From: an alpha proteobacterium AAP38
GTDB lineage: Bacteria > Pseudomonadota > Alphaproteobacteria > Azospirillales > Azospirillaceae
Direction: 5' to 3'
Assembly: GCA_001296005.1 (NCBI GenBank)
Contig: LJHR01000038.1
Location: 1 to 64,000 of the forward strand
Length of the DNA stretch: 64,000 nt
The translations under genes and the position numbers were made by a program. The notes under the pieces were generated by a model, which worked only from the letters and a program-made list of their open reading frames with translations, had not been told where the DNA came from and did no database searches. Of this stretch, positions 28,465 through 37,439 are shown piece by piece. Within the stretch, counting starts at the first letter, position 1; each line of letters starts with the position of its first letter.

Positions 28465-30909
28465 ATGACTAAGTTTGACAAGAAGCTGCTGACGGGTGCT
28501 GCCTTCGCGGCCCTGCTGCTGCCCGCCATCGGCGCTGCGCAGGCGCAGGATGCCCAGCAGGGTGGCCTGCTGGAAGAAATCATCGTCACCGGCGTGGCGC
28601 GCTCCGACGGTATCAAGAAGCTGGATGCCAGCTTCTCCATCACCACCGCCGATGCCGAAGCCATCGCCGAGCAGCAGCCCGCCAGCACCGCCGACCTCCT
28701 GAAGATCGTCCCCGGCGTCTGGGTTGAAAGCTCTTCGGGCACGTCGGGTGCGAATATCGACGTGCGTGGTTTCCCCGGCGGCGGCGACGCGCCCTTCATC
28801 ACGGTACAGCTCGACGGCTCGCCGCTGTTCCCACCGCCCACCCTTTCCTTCCTGGAAAACAGCACCCTGTTCCGCCTGGATGACACGGTGGAGCGGGTGG
28901 AGGTGCTGCGCGGCGGCCCCTCGCCCATTTTCTCCAACGGCCAGCCCGGTGCCACCATCAACTTCATCCAGCGCAAGGGCAAGGTGGACCCCGAGGGTAG
29001 CCTGAAGCTGACCGTGGGCGACGAAGGGCTCTACCGTTTCGACACCTATTACCAGGGCGCCCTGGATAAGGATCTGCTGTTCTCGGTCGGCGGCTTCTAC
29101 CGCACGTCGGATGGTATCCGCGACACCGAGTTCCCCGCCGATCGCGGCGGTCAGGTCAGCGGTAACATCACCAAGGTCCTGGAAAACGGCGAGGTCACTT
29201 TCTACGGTCGTTATACCGACGACAAGAACGCCTTCTACACGGCCATCCCGCTGCTGTCCTCCAACAATGGCAAGACCATCAAGGAGTTTCCGGGCTTTGA
29301 TGCCGGCAAGGGCACCTTCCTGGGTAATGAGCTGCGCAATGTCGTGCTGGAGGTCACCCCCGGCGCCACGCCCGGCACCATCCGCCGCGATTTCGCCGAT
29401 GGCCGTGGTGTGAAGGCCGCCGTTGTGGGCAACACGATCGACCTGACCTTCGGGGAATGGACGGTCAGCAATAAGATGAACTACCTGAAGGGCCAGGCCG
29501 ATACACGCGGCCTGTTCACGGGCGCCAACCCGCAGACGCTGGGCAGCTTCATCAACGGCCAGATCACTGCCGCCAACGCCAACGCTGCCGTCGTTGCCGC
29601 CGCCGGCCGCACCGCCACGGCGGGATCGGCCAGCTTCGCCAATGGCGGGGCCGCCATCACCGACCTGAATATGCAGGTGATCACCGCCGGCCTGTGGTCG
29701 GTGGACAAGGATATCGAAAGCTTCACCGACGATATCCGTTTCAGCCGTGAGATCTTCGACGGCAACACCATCACCATCGGCGCCTATTTCGCCGATTATT
29801 CGTCCAAGGATCTCTGGTACCTGGGCAACAATGTCCTGATGACGGCCACGCCCAATGCCAAGCTGATCAACCTGACGCTCAACAACGGCGCCAAGGTCAC
29901 CCGCAACGGCTTTGTCGGCACTTCCTTTTTCGACGTGAATGCCTCCTATAACGGCCAGAACGTCGCCGCCTTCATCGCCGATGAATGGGCCCTGACCGAC
30001 GATCTGCGTATCGATATCGGTGGCCGCGTCGAACGGCAAAAGGTCAATGCAACGCTGGAAAATGTGTCGACCATGGACCTGGACGGCAATCCGCTGACCT
30101 TGGCCAACAACGCCACCTCCGTCCTGAATGGCAGCTTCCGCACGCTGGACTATGCCAACACGGAAACCTCCTGGACGGCGGGCGTGAATTATTACCTGAC
30201 GGGCGACCTGTCGGTGTTCGGCCGCCTCAACAGCGGCTTCAAGTTCCCGCAATTCGACAATCTGCGTGATGGTCAGGACCAGATGCAGAAGATCGATCAG
30301 CAGGAGGTTGGCCTGAAGACCCGCACGTCTGACTACGCCGCCTATGTCACCTTCTTCCATAACAAGTTTGAAGGCCTGCCCTTCCAGCAGTTCATCATCA
30401 ACCCGGACGGCAGCCAGACGCAGTTGACCCGCATCGGCGGTTCCAAGGCCTATGGCGTGGAATTCGAACTGATGGTCATGCCGGTCGAAAACCTGAACCT
30501 GGCCCTGCGTGGCAATTACCAGAAGGGCGAGTTCAAGGATTTCGGCCCCAATAGCGGCAATCAGGTGCAGCGCCAGCCGAAGATCCAGTTCACCTTCTCG
30601 CCCTCTTATGACGTGCCCATGGACTGGGGCAAGCTGCGCTTCTTCGCCAGCTACAACTACACCGGCGCGCGGTGGGCCGATGTGGAAAACGCCCAGCGTC
30701 TGCCCAGCTTCAACACCATCGATGCCGGCATCTCCGCCGATATCGGCGATGACGTGACGGTGATGCTGTCGGGCACCAACCTGACGGACGAGCTGGGCCT
30801 GACCGAAGGCAATGCCCGCATCATCGGCGGTGCCAACACCAGCGGCGTCTTCATGGGCCGCCCGATCTTCGGGCGTAATGTGAAGATGTCAGTGGCGACG
30901 AAGTTCTAA
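28465..30909 (+). CDS. TonB-dependent outer-membrane receptor, probable oligosaccharide uptake
   Basis: An 814-residue receptor. ATG 28465 follows GGGAGG by 5 bases. The signal peptide (MTKFDKKLLTGAAFAALLLP, ending AQAQ) is followed by a TonB-box-like EEIIVTG, a plug domain of about 130 residues (TADLLKIVPGVWVESS, NIDVRGFPGGG, VERVEVLRGGPSPIFSNGQPG) and a 22-strand-type barrel ending in VKMSVATKF with the terminal Phe. All expected parts are present, with no frameshift. Its place between the GH65 phosphorylase fusion and a periplasmic glycosidase implies uptake of alpha-glucans or oligosaccharides rather than siderophores. No anti-sigma interaction domain is seen at the N-terminus. Confidence 0.94.
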   Translation: MTKFDKKLLTGAAFAALLLPAIGAAQAQDAQQGGLLEEIIVTGVARSDGIKKLDASFSITTADAEAIAEQQPASTADLLKIVPGVWVESSSGTSGANIDVRGFPGGGDAPFITVQLDGSPLFPPPTLSFLENSTLFRLDDTVERVEVLRGGPSPIFSNGQPGATINFIQRKGKVDPEGSLKLTVGDEGLYRFDTYYQGALDKDLLFSVGGFYRTSDGIRDTEFPADRGGQVSGNITKVLENGEVTFYGRYTDDKNAFYTAIPLLSSNNGKTIKEFPGFDAGKGTFLGNELRNVVLEVTPGATPGTIRRDFADGRGVKAAVVGNTIDLTFGEWTVSNKMNYLKGQADTRGLFTGANPQTLGSFINGQITAANANAAVVAAAGRTATAGSASFANGGAAITDLNMQVITAGLWSVDKDIESFTDDIRFSREIFDGNTITIGAYFADYSSKDLWYLGNNVLMTATPNAKLINLTLNNGAKVTRNGFVGTSFFDVNASYNGQNVAAFIADEWALTDDLRIDIGGRVERQKVNATLENVSTMDLDGNPLTLANNATSVLNGSFRTLDYANTETSWTAGVNYYLTGDLSVFGRLNSGFKFPQFDNLRDGQDQMQKIDQQEVGLKTRTSDYAAYVTFFHNKFEGLPFQQFIINPDGSQTQLTRIGGSKAYGVEFELMVMPVENLNLALRGNYQKGEFKDFGPNSGNQVQRQPKIQFTFSPSYDVPMDWGKLRFFASYNYTGARWADVENAQRLPSFNTIDAGISADIGDDVTVMLSGTNLTDELGLTEGNARIIGGANTSGVFMGRPIFGRNVKMSVATKF

Positions 30910-30924
30910 ACCTCCACCGTCGCT

Positions 30925-31078
30925 CCCTCACCCTCCCCAACGCTACCGCGTTCGGGCCCCTCCCTCTCCCGCCAGGCGGGCGAGGGGCGAAACAAGGCTC
31001 ACCCCCAACTTCCGCCCCTCGCCCACGAACGTGGGAGAGGGAGGGGCCCGTTGGCGCCAGCCAGCGGGAGGGTGAGGG
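30925..31078. repeat. Intergenic palindromic repeat, copy 2
   Basis: Same family as 2920-3057: outer arms CCCTCACCCTCCCC and GGGAGGGTGAGGG, inner GGGCCCCTCCCTCTCCCGCC with its complement. Unlike the other copies it lies between two genes on the same strand (the TonB receptor and the glycosidase), so it may reduce read-through or stabilise the 3' end of the receptor mRNA. Confidence 0.9.
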
Positions 31079-31112
31079 TAAACCCGCCAGCATCCCCCAA
31101 CGGAGCCCGCCC

Positions 31113-33095
31113 ATGCCCCGCCTGACCCGCCTCGGCAAGACCCTGCCGCTGCTGGCCCTGCTTCTGGCCGGTCCCGCTTGGGGGGAGGATGCGCTGCGGT
31201 TCGACCTGACGGTCGGGCAGCATCAGAACCTGTTCCTGCGTGACGGCCCCGTCTCCGCCCATCTGGTGGCAGGCGCGGGCCGGATCGTGGTGGCCTTTCC
31301 CGCCGGCAATGCCGGGATCGGCCTGTGGACCGATGCCAAGGCCGCGATCACCGCCGGTCCCCTGTCCCCCCTGACGATCCCGGACGCCGGGGGCCGCCCC
31401 CTGCACGGCATCAAAACCACGCTGGAAATCGCCACCCAAACCCTGAACATCCGTCAGACGATCCTGTCCAGCATCCGCACCCTTCGCGATTATCAGCATT
31501 CCTCCACGCGTCAGCCCCTGGTGGAAACCGCCCCCACCATCGATGGCACGACCGTCCGCTGGCAGCGCGACCGCCTGGACGGCGCCCCCGGCCTCATGCT
31601 GTCCCTGACCCTGCTGAACGGCACCGCCACGGCCAATCCCGACGGTACCGTCACGCTGACCACCCCCGACCCCGCCCTTCGCCTGAACCTGACGGCGGCC
31701 AGCGGGGAAACACCGCTGACCCCCATCGCCCTTTCCGACCTGCTGACCGACAAGGCCGCCCCAGACGCCAAGGCCCGCCAGGTGCTGGATTTCCTCAGCT
31801 ACCGGGAAAAGCTGATGGCCGGGTCCTGGGCCTACAACACCTATTTCGGGCGCGACACGCTGATGTCGCTGCGCCTGTTGATGCCGGTCCTGAAACCTGC
31901 TGCCATCGAGGCCGGGCTGGGTGCGGTCCTGGAACGGCTCAGCCCGACCGGCGATGTCGCGCATGAGGAGGATGTGGGCGAATTCGCCGTCCTGCGCCAT
32001 CGCCTGGAACAGGGCAGCAACAGCGCCGATCCCATCTTTGATTACAAGATGGTCGATGATGATCTGATGCTGGCCCCCATTCTGGCCGATTATCTGGAAA
32101 GCATCCCCGCCCGCGACGCCCAGCTTTTCCTGGCGCGGCGCACGCCGTCGGGCGATGCTTACGGCACGCTGCTGGCCCGCAACCTGTCCTTCGTCCTGTC
32201 TCGAACCGCCGCCTTTGCCGCCAACCCGCTAGCCAGCAACCTGATCCCCCTGCCGGCGGGGCACAAGGTGGGGGACTGGCGCGACAGCCAGGAGGGGCTG
32301 GCCGGTGGCCGCTATTCCTACAGCGTCAATGCCGTCCTGGCCCCGGCGGCACTCAACGCCATCGCCCGACTGCACAAATCCGGTCTGATCTATCCCTATA
32401 CCCGTGACCTGTCACACGCAGAACCTATGGAAAGGGTCTGGGCCGACAAAGCCCCCGCCCTGTTCGCCGTCACCATCCCGGCAACGCAAGCCCAGGCCGC
32501 TGCCACCCGTTTCGCCACCGAACTGGGCATCCAAACCGCTCCCCTGCCCCAAGGCCCCCTGCATTTCGACGCGCTGGCCCTGGATGATACCGGCAGGCCC
32601 CTGCCCGTGATGCATTCCGACACGGGCTTTGCCCTGCTGTTCCTGACACCGGATGCCGCGACGCTGGACCGCGCCATCGCCCCCCTGCTGCACCGCCTGC
32701 CCGCCGGGCTGATGACCGATGCCGGCATGGTGGTTGCCAATGCCGCCTGGGCACCGGCCTCCATCCGTGCTGAATTCGGCCCCGGTTACTATCATGGCGC
32801 TGTCATCTGGTCCTGGCAGCAGGCGCTGATGGCCGGCGGCCTGGAACGGCAACTGGCCCGCGCCGACCTGCCCACCGCCACGCGCGCCCGCCTGCAATCG
32901 GCCCAGCGCGCGCTGTGGCAAGCGATCCGCGCTGTCCCGGCGGATCAGCGGACGTCGGAACTCTGGTCCTGGGCCTATGGCGATGGCCGCTTCACCTACC
33001 GCCCCTTCGGCCAGGGTGGCGGGGACCAGACGGAATCCAACGCTGCCCAGCTATGGAGCACGGTCTACCTGGCCGTCAAACCACCGGCACTTTGA
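31113..33095 (+). CDS. Exported glycosidase with a glycogen-debranching-like six-hairpin fold
   Basis: A 660-residue protein with a signal peptide (MPRLTRLGKTLPLLALLLAG, cut near AWGE), so probably periplasmic. The block NTYFGRDTLMSLRLLMPVL matches the GRDT signature of amylo-alpha-1,6-glucosidase and related (alpha/alpha)6-barrel enzymes. Acidic motifs follow in AHEEDVGEF, DYKMVDDDLMLAPILADYLE and GDWRDSQEGLAGGRYSYSVN, which supply candidate catalytic Asp/Glu residues. I cannot fix the CAZy family: GH15, GH63 and GDE_C-type proteins share this architecture. A GGAG site lies 8 bases before the ATG. Being between the TonB receptor and the MFS permease, it likely trims imported alpha-glucans to sugars that the permease carries inward. 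Confidence 0.8.
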   Translation: MPRLTRLGKTLPLLALLLAGPAWGEDALRFDLTVGQHQNLFLRDGPVSAHLVAGAGRIVVAFPAGNAGIGLWTDAKAAITAGPLSPLTIPDAGGRPLHGIKTTLEIATQTLNIRQTILSSIRTLRDYQHSSTRQPLVETAPTIDGTTVRWQRDRLDGAPGLMLSLTLLNGTATANPDGTVTLTTPDPALRLNLTAASGETPLTPIALSDLLTDKAAPDAKARQVLDFLSYREKLMAGSWAYNTYFGRDTLMSLRLLMPVLKPAAIEAGLGAVLERLSPTGDVAHEEDVGEFAVLRHRLEQGSNSADPIFDYKMVDDDLMLAPILADYLESIPARDAQLFLARRTPSGDAYGTLLARNLSFVLSRTAAFAANPLASNLIPLPAGHKVGDWRDSQEGLAGGRYSYSVNAVLAPAALNAIARLHKSGLIYPYTRDLSHAEPMERVWADKAPALFAVTIPATQAQAAATRFATELGIQTAPLPQGPLHFDALALDDTGRPLPVMHSDTGFALLFLTPDAATLDRAIAPLLHRLPAGLMTDAGMVVANAAWAPASIRAEFGPGYYHGAVIWSWQQALMAGGLERQLARADLPTATRARLQSAQRALWQAIRAVPADQRTSELWSWAYGDGRFTYRPFGQGGGDQTESNAAQLWSTVYLAVKPPAL

Positions 33096-33142
33096 CAAAC
33101 AGCGCCAAACCAACAAGAACGACAAACGGGAGGAGTGAGCGA

Positions 33143-34363
33143 ATGCGCAACGGACGGGCGGTACTGGCGGTGGGGCTGACCTATGTGGTCTTTGCCATGC
33201 TGTTGAATTCGGTGGGCACGGTCATCCTGCAATCGATCCAGAGCTTCGGCGTGACCAAGCTGGAGGCAGGAAGGCTGGAGGCCTACAAGGACCTGCCCAT
33301 CGCCATTACCAGCTTCATCGTCGCCAGCTTCCTGCCCCGCATCGGCTATCGCCGCGCCATGATCGCGGCCCTGGTTCTGCAGGGGCTGGCGGCGGCATTG
33401 ATGCCGTTCCTATCGGCCTTCTGGGCCATGAAGCTGATGTTCTTCTGCATCGGCGTCGGCTTTGCGCATGTGAAGGTGGCGGCATATTCCTCCATCGGCC
33501 TGCTGACGCGTGACAAACAGGGCCATGCCAGCCTGACCAACACGATCGAGGGCGTGTTCATGCTGGGTGTCCTGGGCAGCTACTGGCTGTTCAGCCTGTT
33601 CGTGAACCATGACAACCCCGCCGATCCGTCCTGGCTCAACGTCTACTGGGTCCTGTCCGCCTTCGCCTTCGCCGCCGCCGCACTCTGGTCCGTGACGCCG
33701 CTGGACGAGAGCGAGGCCCAGGCCCCCGATGCCAAGCCCGGCATCCGGCAGATGGCCCGCCTCGCCGTCACCCCCATTGCGGTCGTGTTCCTGGCATCCG
33801 CCTTCCTCTATGTCCTGATCGAACAGGCCATCGGCACCTGGCTGCCCACCTTCAACGCAGAGGTGCTGCATCTCCCCGCCGCCATGTCGATCCAGGCCAC
33901 AAGCATCTTTGCCGCCGGCATCGCGCTGGGCCGGCTGGGGGCGGGTGTCGCCCTGGCCCGCATCGGCTGGTTCCCGTTCCTGGCCGGCTGCCTTGCCGCC
34001 ATGACGGCCCTGGTCCTGCTGACCCTGCCGCTGGCCGAAGGGGTGCAACCGATGGCAGAGGCCAACTGGCTTTCCGCCCCCATTGCGGCCTTCATGCTGC
34101 CATTGATCGGCCTGTTCATGGCGCCGATCTACCCGGTGATCAACTCGGTCATCCTGTCGGCCCTGCCCAAGCATGACCATGCGGCCATGACCGGCCTGAT
34201 CGTGGTCTTCTCAGCATTGGGCGGCACCTTCGGCTCCTTCGTCACCGGCTTCCTGTTCGACCGGCTGGGCGGGCATACCGCCTTCTACATGGCGCTCATC
34301 CCCATGGCCGCCATCGCGGTCACCCTGTTCCTGCTGAACCGGCGGACGCGGGCGGCGGCCTAG
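33143..34363 (+). CDS. MFS permease, probable alpha-glucoside or sugar importer
   Basis: A 406-residue inner-membrane protein with about twelve hydrophobic segments in two halves. ATG 33143 follows GGGAGGAG by 7 bases. The first helix (VLAVGLTYVVFAMLLNSVG), the loop LPRIGYRRAM between helices 2 and 3 (an MFS A-motif-like turn), and the long central loop around DESEAQAPDAKPG are typical of the major facilitator superfamily. The C-terminal half has GALGGTFGSFVTG-like and FDRLGG motifs. It is the last gene of the alpha-glucoside cluster, 47 bases after the glycosidase. A disaccharide substrate for the cytoplasmic GH65 enzyme is inferred from context. Confidence 0.88.
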   Translation: MRNGRAVLAVGLTYVVFAMLLNSVGTVILQSIQSFGVTKLEAGRLEAYKDLPIAITSFIVASFLPRIGYRRAMIAALVLQGLAAALMPFLSAFWAMKLMFFCIGVGFAHVKVAAYSSIGLLTRDKQGHASLTNTIEGVFMLGVLGSYWLFSLFVNHDNPADPSWLNVYWVLSAFAFAAAALWSVTPLDESEAQAPDAKPGIRQMARLAVTPIAVVFLASAFLYVLIEQAIGTWLPTFNAEVLHLPAAMSIQATSIFAAGIALGRLGAGVALARIGWFPFLAGCLAAMTALVLLTLPLAEGVQPMAEANWLSAPIAAFMLPLIGLFMAPIYPVINSVILSALPKHDHAAMTGLIVVFSALGGTFGSFVTGFLFDRLGGHTAFYMALIPMAAIAVTLFLLNRRTRAAA

Positions 34364-34365
34364 CC

Positions 34366-34487
34366 CCCTCACCCTCCCACCAAGCGGGCGAGGGGCAAAA
34401 TTTCATCCATCACCAAAGTTTCACCCCTCGCCCACGAAGGTGGGAGAGGGAGGGGCCCAAGCCTGCCAAGGCTTGGGAGGGTGAGGG
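34366..34487. repeat. Intergenic palindromic repeat, copy 3 (between convergent genes)
   Basis: A shorter member of the repeat family. Outer arms CCCTCACCCTCCCAC and GGGAGGGTGAGGG, with an AAGCCTGCCAAGGCTT hairpin and inner GCGAGGGGC/GCCCCTCGC arms. It separates the MFS gene from hutD, which run toward each other, and likely terminates both. Confidence 0.9.
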
Positions 34488-34503
34488 CAACCCCGCCTGC
34501 CCC

Positions 34504-35034
34504 TCACACCCCCGAAATCACCACCAGCAGCCCCGCCCCATCGCCCGTCACGGTCGCCACTTCCTCAGGCCCAACCAGCAGCGCATCCCAGACCCCCAAG
34601 CCCCGATAGCCGCTATCCAGCGCCAGCAGCAGCCGCACCGCCGGTACCCCGCCCAGCGCCACCGGCCCGCGCACGCGTGCCACCGAATGGGTGAAACGCC
34701 CGCGCCGTGTCATGACGTTCAGATCATGTACCGGCCCGCCGCTGACCACGGCCTGCACTGCCTCCCCGCCGTCAAAGGCAAACGGCGCGCTGTCGGGCGT
34801 CAGCACATGGCCGTTCAGCGCCATCGACCCGCCCGACAGCACGGTCAGCGTCCGGTCGATGCCGGGAAAGGCGGAGAACGGCCCGTCCCCATCCACCCGC
34901 GCGATGGAGACGCGCCAGTCGAAATCCGATAGACCCGCGCCTTCCGGGAACAGGGCAACGGTCGCCGTCTCGCCCCCGCCATTCTTCCACGCTGTCCAGG
35001 CGCGGTCCGCCGCGCGCAGCAGAAGCCCGCTCAT
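34504..35034 (-). CDS. hutD: HutD family protein
   Basis: A 176-residue cupin-like protein of the HutD family, which accompanies histidine-utilisation operons and is thought to limit pathway over-activity; its biochemical role is not firmly known. The diagnostic block AWKNGGGETATVALFPEGA, followed by FDWRVSIARVDGDGPFSAFPGIDR and LSGGSMALNG, matches the family along its length. ATG 35034 overlaps the hutC stop as ATGA, implying coupled translation and ruling out the longer upstream frame. It is the last gene of hutF-hutC-hutD. Confidence 0.92.
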   Translation of the reverse strand: MSGLLLRAADRAWTAWKNGGGETATVALFPEGAGLSDFDWRVSIARVDGDGPFSAFPGIDRTLTVLSGGSMALNGHVLTPDSAPFAFDGGEAVQAVVSGGPVHDLNVMTRRGRFTHSVARVRGPVALGGVPAVRLLLALDSGYRGLGVWDALLVGPEEVATVTGDGAGLLVVISGV

Positions 35035-35762
35035 GCTGCACCCCCGGCGGCCCCGGTGAACCGCGCCACCAGATCGAAGCCGGCACCCGGAAATACCTGC
35101 CTCACATGGGTGATGGGCTGGTCCCCGCGCCAGGTGCGGCGGTCCAGCAGCAGGCATGCCGTGCCCTCATCCACCCCCAACGCACCGGCCAGCCGCCCGG
35201 CGGGGGCGGCGGTGATGCGATGCTCGGCTTCCGTCCAGGGCACATGCGCCAGCAGCCAGGAACCGGGCGCCACCTGGGTAAAGTCAACGCTCGCCGCGTC
35301 TGGCACCGCCTTCAGGCTGATCAACCGCTCCTCCACGGCAAAGGGCACGCCATCGGCCAGATGCCGACAGGTCAGGGCCAGCACCTTGGCCCCACGTGGT
35401 GGCCGCATCCGGTCGGGATCGACCGACACCGCGGGTAACACGTCGCGCGACAGCAGTTCCAGGCGGTAAATCCGCCCCCGCCCCGTCACTTCCGCCTGGA
35501 TATCGGGAATGGCCAGCGCCGCCATATGGATCTGCGGGCGCGACACAAAGGTGCCGGCCCGCTTGCGCCGCTCCAGCAGCCCCGCCTCCACCAGCCCGGT
35601 CAGCGCCTTGTTCACCGTCATGCGCGCACAGCCATACTGCGCCATCAGCTCATGTTCGAACGGGATACGGTCGCCGGCCTTTAATGCACCCGACAGGATG
35701 GCCCCTTCGATATCGGCCCGGATGCGGGCATGCAGCGGTGCGGCATTCTCGGCCATGCTCAT
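35031..35762 (-). CDS. hutC: Histidine utilisation repressor HutC
   Basis: A 243-residue GntR-family repressor of the HutC type. Residues about 8-75 form the winged HTH (IRADIEGAILSGALKAGDRIP, then ARMTVNKALTGLVEAGLLERR), and the rest is a UTRA ligand-binding domain (for example ALTCRHLADGVPFAVEERLI and WLLAHVPWTEAEHRI). In characterised systems urocanate is the inducer that releases HutC from DNA. ATG 35762 overlaps the hutF stop as ATGA; a second ATG at 35756 is possible. Two TGTATAGACA boxes between hutF and hutI are the likely targets, so HutC would control both divergent units and its own synthesis. Confidence 0.94.
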   Translation of the reverse strand: MSMAENAAPLHARIRADIEGAILSGALKAGDRIPFEHELMAQYGCARMTVNKALTGLVEAGLLERRKRAGTFVSRPQIHMAALAIPDIQAEVTGRGRIYRLELLSRDVLPAVSVDPDRMRPPRGAKVLALTCRHLADGVPFAVEERLISLKAVPDAASVDFTQVAPGSWLLAHVPWTEAEHRITAAPAGRLAGALGVDEGTACLLLDRRTWRGDQPITHVRQVFPGAGFDLVARFTGAAGGAA

Positions 35763-37114
35763 GACAGGATGGTTCCCAGCGCCAGACGGTAACGCGCGGC
35801 GACGGCGTCGCGCACGATATGGCGGCCCCCGCTTACCACGCGCCGGCCCCGCCGCCAAACCCCGTCCACCATGCGCTGCCCTGCAAAGATGAACCCGTCC
35901 AGCAGGGCGTCCCCGCGCCGCGCCGCCAGGCTGGGCTGTGTTGCATCCAGGGTCACGAAATCCGCCGCAGCCCCAACAGATAGGCCAACATCCTTCTGCC
36001 CCAGCGCCCGCGCCCCCCCGGTCAGCGCCCCCTCGAACAGCACCCGCCCGGTTGAGGGCGTATCGGCCCGGCCCAGCACATTGCGCGCCCGATGGGCCAG
36101 ACGCTGGGCATATTCCATGCTGCGCAGTTCCTCTGCCGCATCGATCAGGACATTGCTGTCCGACCCGATGCCGAACAGCCCGCCCGCCGCCTGATAATCG
36201 CGGCCATTGAAGATGCCGTCGCCCAGATTGGCCTCGGTAATCGGGCACAGGCCCGCCACGGCACCCGATGCGGACAGCGTCGCCGTCTCCGCCGCATCCA
36301 TATGCGTGGCATGCACCAGGCACCATTGCCCATCGACATCGGCATGGTCGAACAGCCAGGCGACGGGCCGCTGCCCGCACCAGGCATGGCAATCGGCCAC
36401 TTCCCGGATCTGCTCAGCGATATGGATATGGATGGGCCCGCCCGCCGCCAGGGCGGGAACGAAGGACAGGCTGTCCGGCGTGACGGCGCGCAGGCTGTGC
36501 GGGGCCACACCCACCACGCCATCGGGCAGCGTGGACAGGGCGGTTCGGCTGGCCTCCATCACCCGCGCGAACCCGTCAATGCTGTTGATGAACCGCTTCT
36601 GCCCAGGCCCCGGCGCCTGCCCGCCGAACCCGCCATACTGATACAGCACCGGCAGCAGGGTCAGCGCAATCCCCGTTTCCGCAGCCGCAGCCGCCAGCCT
36701 CACCCCCATCTCCGCCGGGTTGGCATAGGCGGCACCATCGACATCCTGGTGGATATAGTGGAACTCCCCCACGCGCGTGAACCCGCCCTCCAGCATCTCG
36801 ACAAAGGCCATGGCAGCGATGGCCTGCATCTCATCGGGGCCGATACGGTGGGCGAAGCGGTACATCACCTCCCGCCAGGTCCAGAAACTATCCTCCCCCG
36901 GCCCCCGCACCTCCGCCAGCCCGGCCATCCCGCGCTGAAACGCGTGGGAATGCAGGTTGGGCAGGCCCGGCACGGCGATGGCATGACGCTCATCGGTGGG
37001 TTCAGGGGCGGTGCCGGCGGTGACAGACGCGATCACCCCGCCCTGCTCCACCACCCGCACCCCATCCGCCCATCCGCCCGGCAGCAGCGCCTGCTGGAAC
37101 CAGAACCCGGCCAT
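35759..37114 (-). CDS. hutF: Formimidoylglutamate deiminase HutF
   Basis: A 451-residue amidohydrolase that converts N-formimidoyl-L-glutamate to N-formyl-L-glutamate and ammonia in the five-step histidine pathway. It shows the metal-binding LHSHAFQRGMAG, then WREVMYRFAHRI, FHYIHQD, the HIHIAEQ ligand block, LVHATHMD and TEANLGDG, all in family order. ATG 37114 is chosen because the frame upstream overlaps the HutC boxes and is not family-like. It heads the minus-strand hutFCD operon. The final product would need HutG (N-formylglutamate deformylase), which is not in this window. Confidence 0.93.
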   Translation of the reverse strand: MAGFWFQQALLPGGWADGVRVVEQGGVIASVTAGTAPEPTDERHAIAVPGLPNLHSHAFQRGMAGLAEVRGPGEDSFWTWREVMYRFAHRIGPDEMQAIAAMAFVEMLEGGFTRVGEFHYIHQDVDGAAYANPAEMGVRLAAAAAETGIALTLLPVLYQYGGFGGQAPGPGQKRFINSIDGFARVMEASRTALSTLPDGVVGVAPHSLRAVTPDSLSFVPALAAGGPIHIHIAEQIREVADCHAWCGQRPVAWLFDHADVDGQWCLVHATHMDAAETATLSASGAVAGLCPITEANLGDGIFNGRDYQAAGGLFGIGSDSNVLIDAAEELRSMEYAQRLAHRARNVLGRADTPSTGRVLFEGALTGGARALGQKDVGLSVGAAADFVTLDATQPSLAARRGDALLDGFIFAGQRMVDGVWRRGRRVVSGGRHIVRDAVAARYRLALGTILS

Positions 37115-37150
37115 CACCCATACCCCCGAATTTCGTCTCAAGGCCCATAT

Positions 37151-37183
37151 TAATGTATAGACATTAATTATGTATAGACATAA
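37151..37183. promoter_or_regulatory. Two HutC operator boxes in the hutF-hutI divergent region
   Basis: Two near-identical inverted repeats, TAATGTATAGACATTA (37151-37166) and TTATGTATAGACATAA (37168-37183), are 17 bases apart centre to centre. The core TGTATAGACA matches the known HutC site of proteobacteria. They sit 37 bases ahead of the hutF start and about 260 bases ahead of hutI, so one tandem site could control both directions. Confidence 0.85.
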
Positions 37184-37292
37184 AAGAGGGGAAAACAGGC
37201 GCGCCAGACGCCATGATGAACGGTTCAGCGGGGAAAAGGTTCGGACATGCGGCATGGATTCAGTGGTCATCCCGTGATGACATCCCCCATCC

Positions 37293-37414
37293 GCCTTCCC
37301 GGCGAAGGCCGGGACCCAGGGGCCGCTGCTGCCACGCCCTGGATGGAACCGTTCTATAACAAGCCCGTCCGGTCGGGCGTCTGGCCCCTGGGTCCCGGCC
37401 TTCGCCGGGAAGGC
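37293..37414. repeat. 122-bp element with 32-bp perfect terminal inverted arms
   Basis: The left arm 37293-37324 and right arm 37383-37414 are exact reverse complements (cores CCCGGCGAAGGCCGGGAC and its complement). The 58-base centre is unrelated. It looks like a MITE-like or REP-type element and is distinct from the CCCTCACCC family. It lies only 25 bases before the hutI ATG, between the HutC boxes and the gene, so the hutI leader RNA would carry a long hairpin. Confidence 0.9.
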
Positions 37415-37439
37415 GTTGAATGGACGGAAAGCCAGGCCC

